A program made the position numbers and the translations under genes. Below the pieces are notes generated by a model. It made no database searches, was not told the DNA's origin, and saw nothing but the letters and a program-made list of their open reading frames with translations. Below, in pieces: positions 53,567 through 62,504 of a stretch of DNA of 64,000 nucleotides. The DNA comes from Herbihabitans rhizosphaerae (GTDB taxonomy: Bacteria; Actinomycetota; Actinomycetes; Mycobacteriales; Pseudonocardiaceae), in assembly GCF_004216555.1 (NCBI RefSeq), contig NZ_SGWQ01000009.1, positions 62,001 through 126,000 of the forward strand, read 5' to 3'. The first letter of the stretch is position 1. Each line of letters opens with the position of its first letter.

Positions 53567-55342
53567 TCAGGCCTTCGGCGGCGCGGGCGGCTTCGCGTCC
53601 ACGCCGGCCTCCTTGCGCTGCGCGCTGGTGATCGGCGCCGGCGCTCCGGTCAGCGCGTCGTAACCGCCGCCGGACTTCGGGAACGCGATCACCTCGCGGA
53701 TCGAGTCGGCACCGGCGAGCAGCATCGTGGTGCGGTCCCACCCGAACGCGACCCCGCCGTGCGGCGGCGGGCCGTAGGCGAACGCGTCCAGCAGGAAGCC
53801 GAACTTCTCCTGCGACTCCTCGCGGGACAGGCCCATCACCTCGAACACCCGCTGCTGCACCTCGGCGTCGTGGATACGAATCGAGCCACCGCCCAGCTCG
53901 TTGCCGTTGCACACCAGGTCGTAGGCGTAGGCCAGCGCGTTGCCCGGGTCGTCGTGGAACCGGTCGATCCACTCCGGGGTCGGCGAGGTGAACGCGTGAT
54001 GCAGCGCCGTCCACTTGCCGGAGCCCACCGCGACGTCGTCGGTCTTGTCTGTGGACTCGAACATCGGGAAATCCACGACCCACACGAACGACCACGCGTT
54101 CTCGTCGATCAACCCGCACCGGCGGCCGATCTCCAGGCGGGCGGCGCCGAGCAGCTCGCGCGCCTCCTTGTGCTCGTTCGCGGCGAAGAACACGCAGTCG
54201 CCCGGGTCCGCGCCAACCGCCTTGGCCAGGCCCTCGCGCTCGGCCTCGGAGATGTTCTTGGCGACCGGACCGCCGAGCGTGCCGTCCTCGTTCACCAACA
54301 CGTAGGCGAGGCCCTTGGCGCCGCGCTGCTTGGCCCAGTCCTGCCAGGCGTCGAGCTGCTTGCGCGGCTGGCTCGCGCCGCCCGGCATCACCACGGCGCC
54401 GACGTAGGGTGCCTGGAACACCCGGAACGGGGTGTCCTTGAAGTACTCGGTCAGCTCGGTGAGCCGCAGGTCGAACCGCAGGTCCGGCTTGTCGGAGCCG
54501 TACTTGGCCATCGCGTCGGCGTAGGTGATCCGCTGGATCGGGCGCGGGATGTCGTAGCCGGCGAGCTGGGACCACAGCGCGGCGTAGATCCGCTCGGACA
54601 GCGCGATCACGTCGTCCTGCTCCACGAAGCTCATCTCGATGTCGAGCTGGGTGAACTCCGGCTGGCGGTCGGCGCGGAAGTCCTCGTCGCGGTAGCAGCG
54701 GGCGAGCTGGTAGTACCGCTCCATCCCGCCGACCATGAGCAGCTGCTTGAACAACTGCGGCGACTGCGGCAGCGCGTACCAGGAGCCGGGCTTGAGGCGG
54801 GCGGGCACGACGAAGTCGCGTGCGCCCTCCGGCGTTGACCGGGTCAGGGTGGGCGTCTCCACCTCGACGAACCGCTCGGCGTGCAACACCTCGCGGGCGA
54901 TCCGGTTGGCCTCGCTGCGCATGCGCATCGCCTCGGCCGGACCGGTGCGGCGCAGGTCGAGGTAGCGGTGGCGCAGGCGCGCCTCCTCGCCGACGGTGAG
55001 GTGCTCGTCGAGCGGGAACGGCAGCGGCGCGGACTCGCTGAGCACGTCCAGCTCGGTCGCCAGTACCTCGATCGCGCCGGTGGGGATGTCCGAGTTCTCG
55101 TTGCCGTCGGGCCGCGCGGCGACCTCGCCGACGACACGCACGCAGAACTCGGCGCGCAGCCGGTGCGCGCGCTCGGCCATCTCGCCCTCACGGAACACCA
55201 CCTGCGCGACGCCCGAAGCGTCGCGCAGATCGATGAAGATCACCCCGCCGTGATCGCGCCGGCGGGCAACCCAGCCGCTCAGCGTGACGGACTGTCCGGC
55301 GTGCTCAGGCCGGAGTGTGCCGGCCTCGTGCGTGCGGATCAC
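53567..55342 (-). CDS. aspS: Aspartyl-tRNA synthetase
   Basis: A 591-residue class IIb synthetase charging tRNA-Asp. The N-terminal OB domain has [20 protein letters not shown]. Motif 2 is in [20 protein letters not shown] and motif 3 in [15 protein letters not shown], with the bacterial GAD insertion between (about residues 290-420). Length and layout are those of the bacterial enzyme. Whether it also charges tRNA-Asn, as in actinobacteria lacking AsnRS, cannot be settled here. Confidence 0.97.
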   Translation of the reverse strand: MIRTHEAGTLRPEHAGQSVTLSGWVARRRDHGGVIFIDLRDASGVAQVVFREGEMAERAHRLRAEFCVRVVGEVAARPDGNENSDIPTGAIEVLATELDVLSESAPLPFPLDEHLTVGEEARLRHRYLDLRRTGPAEAMRMRSEANRIAREVLHAERFVEVETPTLTRSTPEGARDFVVPARLKPGSWYALPQSPQLFKQLLMVGGMERYYQLARCYRDEDFRADRQPEFTQLDIEMSFVEQDDVIALSERIYAALWSQLAGYDIPRPIQRITYADAMAKYGSDKPDLRFDLRLTELTEYFKDTPFRVFQAPYVGAVVMPGGASQPRKQLDAWQDWAKQRGAKGLAYVLVNEDGTLGGPVAKNISEAEREGLAKAVGADPGDCVFFAANEHKEARELLGAARLEIGRRCGLIDENAWSFVWVVDFPMFESTDKTDDVAVGSGKWTALHHAFTSPTPEWIDRFHDDPGNALAYAYDLVCNGNELGGGSIRIHDAEVQQRVFEVMGLSREESQEKFGFLLDAFAYGPPPHGGVAFGWDRTTMLLAGADSIREVIAFPKSGGGYDALTGAPAPITSAQRKEAGVDAKPPAPPKA

Positions 55343-55570
55343 GGGTAGTGCTCTCCTGTCGCGGAATGGGGATACCTATCGGTGGTCTGCGGCATATGTA
55401 CCGCACACGTAACTATTCGGAAGGCTAGCCAACGCACACACACCGCTGTCCAGCAGGTTTAGTTCGGGACGGTCTCCCCCGCGAACGTGGATTCCCAGTA
55501 AGACCTACCGGTAACCGGGAATGAGGACATATGGTGCCTACCACGGAGTAAACACGCCAGGGAGCCTCAC

Positions 55571-56683
55571 ATGGGTGTCGGTGCAACCCGCGATCCGGTC
55601 CGTGACCGCCACCAGGACACCAACCGAGACAGCAACAACCGCGACACCAGCCACGATCCGTCCGCAGACCGCCCGAAGAACGGCGCCAGACCGGTGCCGC
55701 AGACAGGCGGACCGAAGGCCGGGCCGAGGCCGAACGGCGTCGCGAACCCTCCAGCCCCCGTCGCCGCGGTCGCGAGCGGGCAGGAGACCGATTCGTTCCC
55801 GACCGCGCTGCGTACCGCCATTCAGGCGAGTGGGTTGAGCCTCGACCGAATCCAGTACCGGCTGCGCGCACGTGGTGTTTCGGTGAGCGTGACCGCGCTG
55901 AGTTACTGGCAGTCCGGCCGCCGCCGCCCGGAGCGCCCCGAGTCGCTCGCCGCGCTCGGGCATCTCGAAGCCGTCCTCGGGCTGGCCGCCGGGTCGCTGA
56001 TGGCACTGCTCGGGCCGCCACGCCCGCGCGGACGCGCCCACCGCGGCAACTCGCGAGTGCCGATCGACGCGCTGTGGAACGACAACAACGAGAACGTCGC
56101 GTCGTTATTGGAGCGGGTCGACGTCAGCTCGGACACGGCGCTGACCCGGATCAGCCAGCACGACCGCGCCACCATCGCGGTCGATCGTGGTGATCAGACC
56201 GTGCTGGTGCGCCAGGTGCTGCGGGCCGAGCGGGACGGCGCGGACCGCTGGGTCACGGTGTACGACGCCGCGGTGCCCGGCAAGCCGTTCCCCGAGATCA
56301 CGCCCCGTCAGGCGTGTCGCATGGGCCGGATCGCACGTGACGACAAGGCCGGCCTGCAGGTCGGCGAGATCCTGTTCGACCGGCCGCTCAACCGCGGCGA
56401 GACCACGGTGATCGAGTACGCGCTCACCTTCGCCGGGCCGCCGTACCCGCGCGGCGACAACGCGCACTGCAGGAAGTTCACCGCCCCGGTGCGCGAGTAC
56501 GTGGTCGAACTCCGGTTCGATCCGCGGATGCTGCCGGCGTACGTGGAGCAGTTCGCCATGGACCCCGACGAGCAGACGACCAGCCGGCGTCAGATCACGG
56601 TCGAGCCCAACGGGCACGCCCACGCGGTCGCGCTGGACTTCGGCCCCGGCACCTTCGGCCTCCGCTGGAAGTGGCGGGACTGA
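55571..56683 (+). CDS. HTH-domain protein with basic low-complexity N-terminus
   Basis: A 370-residue protein. Residues 1-80 are a disordered Asp/Arg/Asn-rich tract (RDRHQDTNRDSNNRDTSHD) with prolines. Residues about 77-140 resemble a helix-turn-helix of the XRE type (FPTALRTAIQASGLSLDRIQ, then LSYWQSGRRRPERPESLAAL). The remaining 230 residues are beta-rich with no recognised domain. It is probably a transcription regulator of a lineage-specific family. The dispersed repeat copy 2 starts immediately after its stop. Confidence 0.8.
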   Translation: MGVGATRDPVRDRHQDTNRDSNNRDTSHDPSADRPKNGARPVPQTGGPKAGPRPNGVANPPAPVAAVASGQETDSFPTALRTAIQASGLSLDRIQYRLRARGVSVSVTALSYWQSGRRRPERPESLAALGHLEAVLGLAAGSLMALLGPPRPRGRAHRGNSRVPIDALWNDNNENVASLLERVDVSSDTALTRISQHDRATIAVDRGDQTVLVRQVLRAERDGADRWVTVYDAAVPGKPFPEITPRQACRMGRIARDDKAGLQVGEILFDRPLNRGETTVIEYALTFAGPPYPRGDNAHCRKFTAPVREYVVELRFDPRMLPAYVEQFAMDPDEQTTSRRQITVEPNGHAHAVALDFGPGTFGLRWKWRD

Positions 56684-56686
56684 ATT

Positions 56687-56950
56687 CTCTATCGAGATTC
56701 TCTATCGAGGGCAAGGTCGCCGAGTCGGCTTCGCCGACGGCCTGTGGTTGTTTTGCTTGGGTGGTTGGGGGCCGCGAGGTGGGTGGTTGGGTTTCGTGGG
56801 TGGTTCAGTCACGCCACCTCCACGACAGCGGGCTCGTTCCTCGCCCGCTGTCCCTCCGGCGTCGTAAGGGCGACCGCCCTCGACAATGAGGTTCGACCTC
56901 AGCGTGGCTTTCGCTCGGTGCGGTCAACACACCCGACTGCGTGAAGTCGG
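56687..56950 (+). repeat. Dispersed structured non-coding repeat, copy 2
   Basis: The second copy of the element at 2680-2957, same orientation and again between a plus-strand gene's 3' end and a minus-strand gene's 3' end. The 99-nt core at 56788-56886 is identical. The upstream hairpin here is GTCGGC-TTC-GCCGAC rather than GTTCGGC-TTC-GCCGAAC: the arms changed together, preserving pairing. TCTATCGAG units again mark the left border. Confidence 0.85.
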
Positions 56951-56985
56951 GTGCGGTGGGCCCGGGTAGGCGGTGTCGAAGGGTA

Positions 56986-58023
56986 TTACAGCAGGGCTAA
57001 TTGCTCGTGGTCGATGACAGCGTCGCGTGGCGCGGTCTTCGGCATGCTGCCTGAGGGCCAGGTGTCGTCGTCCGAAGCGCCGGACATTCGGCCGCGCGGG
57101 CGGTCCAGGCCGTGTTTCCGGAGCAGCGGGCCGACTCGGGCGGCCAGCCAGGTGCGGTACTGCTTGCTGGCGTAGCTGCGGCTGCCGTAGATGCGGCGGT
57201 AGGCCGGAACGAGGTTCGGGTGCTCCCTGGCGAGCCATTGGGCGAACCACTCGCGCGCTCCGGGCCGCAGGTGCAGGGGTAATACGGTCACGCCGGTGGC
57301 GCCCGCGTCGGCGATCGCGGCGAGCAGGTCGTCCAGCGCCTCGGTCGAGTCGGTGAGGCCGGGCATGACGGGCGCGACGAGCACCCCGCACGGCAGGCCC
57401 GCCTCGCGGATCTTGCGCACCAGCTCCAGGCGCGCCTGCGGGCTCGCCACACCCGGCTCCACACTGCGCTGCAACTCCCGGTCGAGCAGCGCGATGGACA
57501 CCGCCATGCCCACCGGCACGCTCCGGCCGGCCGCCTCCAGCAGTGGCAGATCCCGGGACAGCACGGTGCCCTTGGTGAGGATCGAGAACGGCGTCCCCGA
57601 GTCGGCGAGCGCCTTGATCACCCCCGGCATCAGCCGGTACCGGCCCTCGGCCCGCTGGTACGGGTCGGTGTTGGTGCCCATCGCCACGTGCTCGCGCCGC
57701 CACCGGGACGACCGGAGCTGGGCGGCGAGCACGTCGGGCGTGTTGACCTTGACCACGATCTGGCTGTCGAAGTCGTGCCCGGAGTCGAGGTCCAGGTACG
57801 TGTGCGTGTTGCGCGCGAAGCAGTAGACACACCCGTGCGCACAGCCGCGGTACGGATTGACCGTCCACTTGAACGGCATCGACGACGCCTCGGGCACCTT
57901 GTTCAGCACGGACTTGGCACGCACCTCGTGGAACACGACGCCGGCGAACTCGGGCGTCGTGACGGTACGCACCAGGCCCGGCAGCGGCAGCTCCCGGTCG
58001 GCCAGTTGACTTTCCCATCGCAC
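56986..58023 (-). CDS. Rv2578c-family radical SAM protein
   Basis: A 345-residue radical SAM protein similar to mycobacterial Rv2578c. It has FHEVRAKSVLNKVP, the iron-sulfur motif CAHGCVYCFA (CX3CX2C), HTYLDLDSGHDFD, and GTNTDPYQRAEG with GVTVLPLHLRPGA. These are SplB-related proteins; photoproduct repair or tRNA modification has been discussed, but the reaction is unknown to me. The GTG at 58023 fits the family start (MRWE). An exact SOS box lies just upstream, so the gene should be LexA-controlled, as I recall for Rv2578c. Confidence 0.92.
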   Translation of the reverse strand: MRWESQLADRELPLPGLVRTVTTPEFAGVVFHEVRAKSVLNKVPEASSMPFKWTVNPYRGCAHGCVYCFARNTHTYLDLDSGHDFDSQIVVKVNTPDVLAAQLRSSRWRREHVAMGTNTDPYQRAEGRYRLMPGVIKALADSGTPFSILTKGTVLSRDLPLLEAAGRSVPVGMAVSIALLDRELQRSVEPGVASPQARLELVRKIREAGLPCGVLVAPVMPGLTDSTEALDDLLAAIADAGATGVTVLPLHLRPGAREWFAQWLAREHPNLVPAYRRIYGSRSYASKQYRTWLAARVGPLLRKHGLDRPRGRMSGASDDDTWPSGSMPKTAPRDAVIDHEQLALL

Positions 58024-58031
58024 TGCTACAG

Positions 58032-58047
58032 TCGAACACATGTTCGA
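58032..58047. promoter_or_regulatory. SOS box (LexA operator)
   Basis: TCGAACACATGTTCGA is an exact match to the actinobacterial SOS box TCGAAC-N4-GTTCGA. It lies nine bases before the radical SAM start and 63 bp before the YibE/F start, so it can control both divergent genes. Confidence 0.85.
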
Positions 58048-58110
58048 GGCATCGTCAAACGCGACCACCCTCCCGAGCGGCCGGCCGGGGAGGTCCTCCA
58101 GGATGAGAGC

Positions 58111-59505
58111 GTGCGCGACGACGACGAGGACCACACCACCCCGTTGCCGCGTGTCGGGCGCTCCGGCAGGCCACCGTCCGACAAGCCCCGGCCGCGCCCC
58201 GCCCCGCGCGAGCCCGGCGAGCCGAGGCGCGCCCGGCACGCCAGACCCGAGCCACCGATGGACGAGCCGGTCGAGGAGCCGGTTGAGGAGCCGGTCGTAC
58301 CCCCGGTCGGTCACGGGCACGGACACGGTCATGGGGACGGCCGGCCGGCGTCCCGGCGGGCGCGGCGCCTGCTCGCCCTGCTTCTGGTGCCGTTCGCACT
58401 GGCCTCGGTGGTCGGCGCGGTGCTGCTCTACCCGTTCGGCGGCACACCGGAGCCGGCCGGTCCCGGCCGCGGCACGCCCGTGCAGGGCACGGTCACCGCG
58501 GTCGAAGCAGGCCCGTGCGATCGCGGCGTCCGGGTCGGTGAGGGCACCCCCGAGCAACGCGAGCAGTGCCTGACGATCGCCGTGCGCATGACCGACGGAG
58601 CCGCGTCGGGGCGCGAGATCCGCACCGTGCTGCCGCAGGAGCCGAGCACGCCGCGGTTCGCGGTGGACGACGACGTCGTGCTCGCCTACAACGGCGGCGA
58701 CGCGCTGGACGGCCAGTCCTACCAGCTCGTCGACTTCCAGCGGGGCACTCCCCTATTGGTACTCGCCGGGCTGTTCGCGCTGGCCGTGCTGGTGCTCGGC
58801 CGGTGGAAGGGCCTCGCCGCGCTGGTCGCGCTCGGCGTGAGCTTCGCGGTGCTGGTGCTGTTCGTGCTGCCCGCGATCCTGGCCGGGGAGAACCCGCTCA
58901 CGGTCGCGGTGGTGGCCGCCGGCGTGATCATGTTCGCCGTCCTGTACCTGACCCACGGCTTCTCGGCACGCACGTCGATCGCCGTACTGGGCACGATGGT
59001 CAGCCTCGCGCTGATCGGTGTGCTCGGCGTCCTGTTCTCCGCGGCGGCCAAGCTCACCGGCATCGACGAGAGCACGGCGACGCTGATCGGCACCATCGGG
59101 CACGGCATCGACACCCGCGGGCTGCTGCTCGCCGGCGTCGTGATCGGCGCGCTCGGCGTGCTGGACGACGTCACGGTGACGCAGACCAGCGCGGTGTGGG
59201 AGCTGCGCAGGGCGAACCCGTCGCTCGGGTGGCGGTCGCTGTACGCCGCCGGGCTGCGGATCGGCCGCGACCACATCGCCTCGGCGGTGAACACGCTGGT
59301 CATGGCGTACGCGGGCGCGGCGCTGCCGGTGCTGCTGTACTCGTCGGTCTCGGGCGTCGGGCTGGGCAACATCCTGGAGTCGCAGTCGATCGCGCAGGAG
59401 ATCGTGCGCACGCTGGTCGGCAGCATCGGGCTGGTCGCCTCGGTTCCGGTCACCACGGCGCTGGCCGCCGTGGTCGCCACCAAGGAGCCGAAACCCGCCG
59501 GGTGA
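58111..59505 (+). CDS. YibE/F family membrane protein
   Basis: A 464-residue membrane protein. The first 65 residues are cytosolic and low-complexity, with a VEEPVEEPVVPP repeat and a GHGHGHGHGDG tract able to bind metal. One helix follows (LLALLLVPFALASVVGAVLL), then an extracytoplasmic domain of about 110 residues. The YibE/F core has seven helices with GTMVSLALIGVLGVLFSAAA and GVLDDVTVTQTSAVWELRRA. Function unknown. The GTG at 58111 has AGGA seven bases upstream. It is divergent from the radical SAM gene across the SOS box. Confidence 0.9.
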   Translation: MRDDDEDHTTPLPRVGRSGRPPSDKPRPRPAPREPGEPRRARHARPEPPMDEPVEEPVEEPVVPPVGHGHGHGHGDGRPASRRARRLLALLLVPFALASVVGAVLLYPFGGTPEPAGPGRGTPVQGTVTAVEAGPCDRGVRVGEGTPEQREQCLTIAVRMTDGAASGREIRTVLPQEPSTPRFAVDDDVVLAYNGGDALDGQSYQLVDFQRGTPLLVLAGLFALAVLVLGRWKGLAALVALGVSFAVLVLFVLPAILAGENPLTVAVVAAGVIMFAVLYLTHGFSARTSIAVLGTMVSLALIGVLGVLFSAAAKLTGIDESTATLIGTIGHGIDTRGLLLAGVVIGALGVLDDVTVTQTSAVWELRRANPSLGWRSLYAAGLRIGRDHIASAVNTLVMAYAGAALPVLLYSSVSGVGLGNILESQSIAQEIVRTLVGSIGLVASVPVTTALAAVVATKEPKPAG

Positions 59506-59574
59506 GTTGCGGGCGCAGCGGCCGGACACTGCGGCTACGATCGCGGCACCCGCCCGGCGATTCGGGGAGCAGCC

Positions 59575-60060
59575 ATGGCGAAAGCCCCTGCGACATCCAC
59601 CGCGAGGCGCGACGACGGCCTGTGGATCCTCGCGCTGGTCAGGAACCCGGTCAGGACGGCCGACTCGGCGCTGCGGGTCACCGTCTCCCTGGTGCCCGCG
59701 ACCGTCGAGGCGCTGCGCTCGATCCCCCGGCTGGTCACCGCGATGGAGCGGCTCACGCCGGCGATCGAGGCGGCCCAGGGGTCGCTGGACCACCTTGACC
59801 GGCTCGGCACGTTCATCGCCGAAGAGCTGCCCGAGACCCAGGACCAGCTCGAGCAACTGCGCGGTCAGCTGACCACCACCGCCACGCGGATCGCCGAACT
59901 CGGCCCACAACTGGTCGCGGTCACCGGGGTGAACCGGGCACTGAACGACTCGATCAAACTGCTCGCCCGCGGGCTCGGCGTCGTCCAGGGCACGACCGAC
60001 AAGCTCAGCAGCATCCTGGACCGGCTGCCCGACGTGCGCCGCCCGAAAGCCGAGCCCTAG
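59575..60060 (+). CDS. Helical coiled-coil protein of unknown function
   Basis: A 161-residue protein with no signal peptide and no recognised family. Hydrophobic heptads fit helices at about 30-60 (SLVPATVEALRSIP), 70-110 (LDHLDRLGTFIAEELPE; QLEQLRGQLTTTATRIAEL) and 125-150. This resembles coiled-coil segments found in Mce-associated or envelope-linked proteins, without specific evidence. GGGGAG eight bases before the ATG supports the start. It is 69 bp after the YibE/F gene on the same strand. Confidence 0.7.
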   Translation: MAKAPATSTARRDDGLWILALVRNPVRTADSALRVTVSLVPATVEALRSIPRLVTAMERLTPAIEAAQGSLDHLDRLGTFIAEELPETQDQLEQLRGQLTTTATRIAELGPQLVAVTGVNRALNDSIKLLARGLGVVQGTTDKLSSILDRLPDVRRPKAEP

Positions 60061-60159
60061 TGAGCGTCTGACAACCCCACCGGTGATCGGTTTGCTGTCA
60101 TTGTGGACATCTCCGACGGGGTTTGTGGGTCTTGAAGACCGGCAACCACCGTGGCGGCC

Positions 60160-60819
60160 TCAGTCCAGTGCGCTCACGAACTTGGTGACCGCGTCGATCC
60201 GCAGCCGCTGCGCGAGCCTGCCGGCCGGCGCGAGCGACGCCAACTGGTAGAGCGGACGGTCCGGCGGTGCCTCGCCGCGCGCCTCCGCCCGCAACTGCGC
60301 CACCAGCAACTGCGAGAACACCAGCCCGGCGGTGTTCTCGCTGGCCGCCAGGACATCCGCGAGCCGGCGCAGCACAAGAATGCCCAACTCCCGCCCGCCC
60401 GTGCCGGCGTAGGTCGCGAGTGACACGTTCACCGCGCGCCCCTTCGGCGGCCCGGACACCAGCATTCCAACCGTCCGCGCGCCGCGCATGTCGGTGACGA
60501 TCAGCTCCAACTGCTCGACCGTGCGCAGGTCCACGGCCTTCATACCGAACGCCCGCGCGGACACCACGGTGCCCTGCAGCCAGACGCTGCGGCGAGCGGT
60601 CCCCCAGCTCAGCAACAGGATCAGCCCGGCCACGACCAGCGCCACGATCAGCCCGGTGTCACGTCCGAAGATCAGCCCGAACAGGCCGCCCAGCGCCCCG
60701 CCGAGCAGCACCGCGACCACGAGACCGGCCCAGGCGCGCCGCTTCGCCATACCCGGCTCGACCAGGTCCAGCGACATTCTCTCCGGCTCGGCGGCCGGCC
60801 CCAACTCCTCGGAGCTCAC
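60160..60819 (-). CDS. Two-helix membrane protein with cytosolic domain
   Basis: A 219-residue protein. Residues 30-48 (AGLVVAVLLGGALGGLFGLI) and 55-71 (IVALVVAGLILLLSW) are membrane helices. A C-terminal domain of about 145 residues follows (RRSVWLQGTVVSARAFGM; LELIVTDMRGARTVGML), with a PH-like strand pattern. No family was assigned. The GTG start directly follows the stop of the MBL-fold gene upstream on the strand, so the two form an operon. Confidence 0.78.
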   Translation of the reverse strand: MSSEELGPAAEPERMSLDLVEPGMAKRRAWAGLVVAVLLGGALGGLFGLIFGRDTGLIVALVVAGLILLLSWGTARRSVWLQGTVVSARAFGMKAVDLRTVEQLELIVTDMRGARTVGMLVSGPPKGRAVNVSLATYAGTGGRELGILVLRRLADVLAASENTAGLVFSQLLVAQLRAEARGEAPPDRPLYQLASLAPAGRLAQRLRIDAVTKFVSALD

Positions 60820-61518
60820 TCACAGTCCTCGCGTCGGCCCGGACGCCGGAGCGTCGGGCAGCCCGGTGAGGAACGGGTTGGACGCCCGCTCCCGGCCGAT
60901 CGTTGTCGTCGGACCGTGCCCGGGGAGCACCACCGTGTCGTCCTCGAGCGTCATCACCTTGCGCCGCAAGGATTCCGTCATCTTCCGCATGTCGCCGCCG
61001 GGCAGGTCGGTGCGGCCGATCGAACCGGCGAACAGCGTATCGCCAGAGATCATCAGCCGGCCGCCCTCCTCGGTGCCGCTGCGGAAGCAGACCGACCCCT
61101 CGGTGTGGCCGGGTGTGTGGTCGACGGTCAGGCGCAGCCCGGCCAGCTCCAGGTCCGCGCCATCGTGCAACTCGCGCACCTCCGCCGGCTCGCGCATCTC
61201 GAACCGCCCACCGAAGAACGATGTCGCCTCCGTGCTCATCCCCTTGAGCGGGTCGGCCAGCAGCTCGCGGTCGTCGGGGTGGATCCAGGCCGGCACGTCG
61301 TTGCCGTCGCAGACCGGCGCGACGGAGAACGTGTGATCGAAGTGCCCGTGCGTGAGCAGCACCGCTACCGGCGAGAGCCGATGCTTGCGCAGCGCCTCGG
61401 TGAGCGGCTCGACCACGTCCTGACCTGGGTCGACGATCACACAGGCCTCGCCTTCGGCCTCGGCGAGCAGGTAGCAGTTCGCCTGGAAGGCACCTGCGGG
61501 GAATCCGACGACCAGCAC
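60820..61518 (-). CDS. MBL-fold hydrolase (glyoxalase II-like)
   Basis: A 232-residue metallo-hydrolase. FPAGAFQANCYLLAEAEGE is the N-terminal strand. The metal motif THGHFDHTFSV (HxHxDH) is complete, with HTPGHTEGSV, MISGDTLFAG and VLPGHGPTT as later ligands. This is the short glyoxalase II-like type, often annotated as hydroxyacylglutathione hydrolase; since actinomycetes use mycothiol, the thioester substrate would differ. The GTG at 61518 has GGAGGT seven bases upstream. Confidence 0.92.
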   Translation of the reverse strand: MLVVGFPAGAFQANCYLLAEAEGEACVIVDPGQDVVEPLTEALRKHRLSPVAVLLTHGHFDHTFSVAPVCDGNDVPAWIHPDDRELLADPLKGMSTEATSFFGGRFEMREPAEVRELHDGADLELAGLRLTVDHTPGHTEGSVCFRSGTEEGGRLMISGDTLFAGSIGRTDLPGGDMRKMTESLRRKVMTLEDDTVVLPGHGPTTTIGRERASNPFLTGLPDAPASGPTRGL

Positions 61519-61636
61519 GGTCCGACCTCCGAAAGTAGGGATTATCGGACAGCCTAGGCGACCGAACACCGGCCATACCTGGGGTGCAAATAGAATGCCG
61601 GCCACCACGAGTGTCTTGTCACCAGGGAGGACATAG

Positions 61637-62500
61637 GTGCCGACCAACGAGCAGCGCCGGCAGGCCGCCAAGCGCAAGCTGGACCGTCAAATCGAACGCC
61701 GGGCCGAACGCGCCAAACGCCGCAGGTTGTTCGGGGTGGTCGGCACGGTAGCGGCCGTCCTGTTGGTGGTCGTCCTCATCGTGGTGATCGCCAACGCCGG
61801 CGGCGACGACACGGCCAACGCCGACCCGAACACGCAGCCGCCGCCCACCTCGGCGCCGCCGCCCAAGCCGGTGGAGATCCCGACCCAGCTCGCGCCCGCG
61901 CCGAAGCGGCCCACCCCGCTGCCGGCGACCGTGGACTGCACCTACGAGGCCGACCCCAAGGACAAGCCGCCGAAGCCGGTCAACCCGCCGGACGGCAAGA
62001 AGGTCGGCGCCACCGGCACGGCCACCCTCACGTTCAAGACCGCGCAGGGCGACCTGCCGCTCACCTTGGACAAGTCGCTCGCGCCGTGCACCGCGCAGAG
62101 CATGATCAATCTGGCGAAGCAGGGCTTCTTCGACGGCACGAGCTGCCACCGGCTGAGCACCGAGGGCCTGCAGATGCTGCAGTGCGGTGATCCGACCGGC
62201 ACCGGCTCGGGCGGACCGGGCTACCAGTTCGCCGACGAGGTGTTCCCCGAGTTGAAGTACGGCCGCGGCATCCTGGCCATGGCCAACTCCGGCCCGAACA
62301 CCAACGGCAGCCAGTTCTTCATCGTGTACGGCAACGCCGGCCTGCCGGCGAAGTACACCGCGTTCGGCACGATCGGCGAGCCCGGATTGAAGATCGTGGA
62401 CGACGTGGCGCGCGCCGATCACGACCACTCGCTGGACTCCGGTCCCGGTGGCGGCAAGCCGAACAAGAAGCTCACCTTCGACAGTGCCACCGTGAGCTGA
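61637..62500 (+). CDS. Membrane-anchored cyclophilin peptidyl-prolyl isomerase
   Basis: A 287-residue protein: basic N-terminus (KRKLDRQIERRAERAKRRR), one membrane helix at about 31-52 (GTVAAVLLVVVLIVVIANAG), a Pro-rich linker, then an extracytoplasmic cyclophilin domain from about residue 120. It has LTLDKSLAPCTAQSMINLA, FDGTSCHRL with the catalytic-position Arg, and NSGPNTNGSQFFIVYG. It should assist folding outside the membrane. The cyclophilin gene four bases downstream shares a 170-bp nearly identical segment. Confidence 0.93.
   Translation: MPTNEQRRQAAKRKLDRQIERRAERAKRRRLFGVVGTVAAVLLVVVLIVVIANAGGDDTANADPNTQPPPTSAPPPKPVEIPTQLAPAPKRPTPLPATVDCTYEADPKDKPPKPVNPPDGKKVGATGTATLTFKTAQGDLPLTLDKSLAPCTAQSMINLAKQGFFDGTSCHRLSTEGLQMLQCGDPTGTGSGGPGYQFADEVFPELKYGRGILAMANSGPNTNGSQFFIVYGNAGLPAKYTAFGTIGEPGLKIVDDVARADHDHSLDSGPGGGKPNKKLTFDSATVS
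62156..62325 (+). repeat. Near-identical segment shared by tandem cyclophilin genes, copy A
   Basis: These 170 bp match 62961-63130 with a single difference (GCC versus GCG at a third codon position). The flanks diverge to the level of ordinary paralogues. It covers the core from STEGLQMLQCGDP to SQFFIV. Confidence 0.9.
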
Positions 62501-62504
62501 CGCC

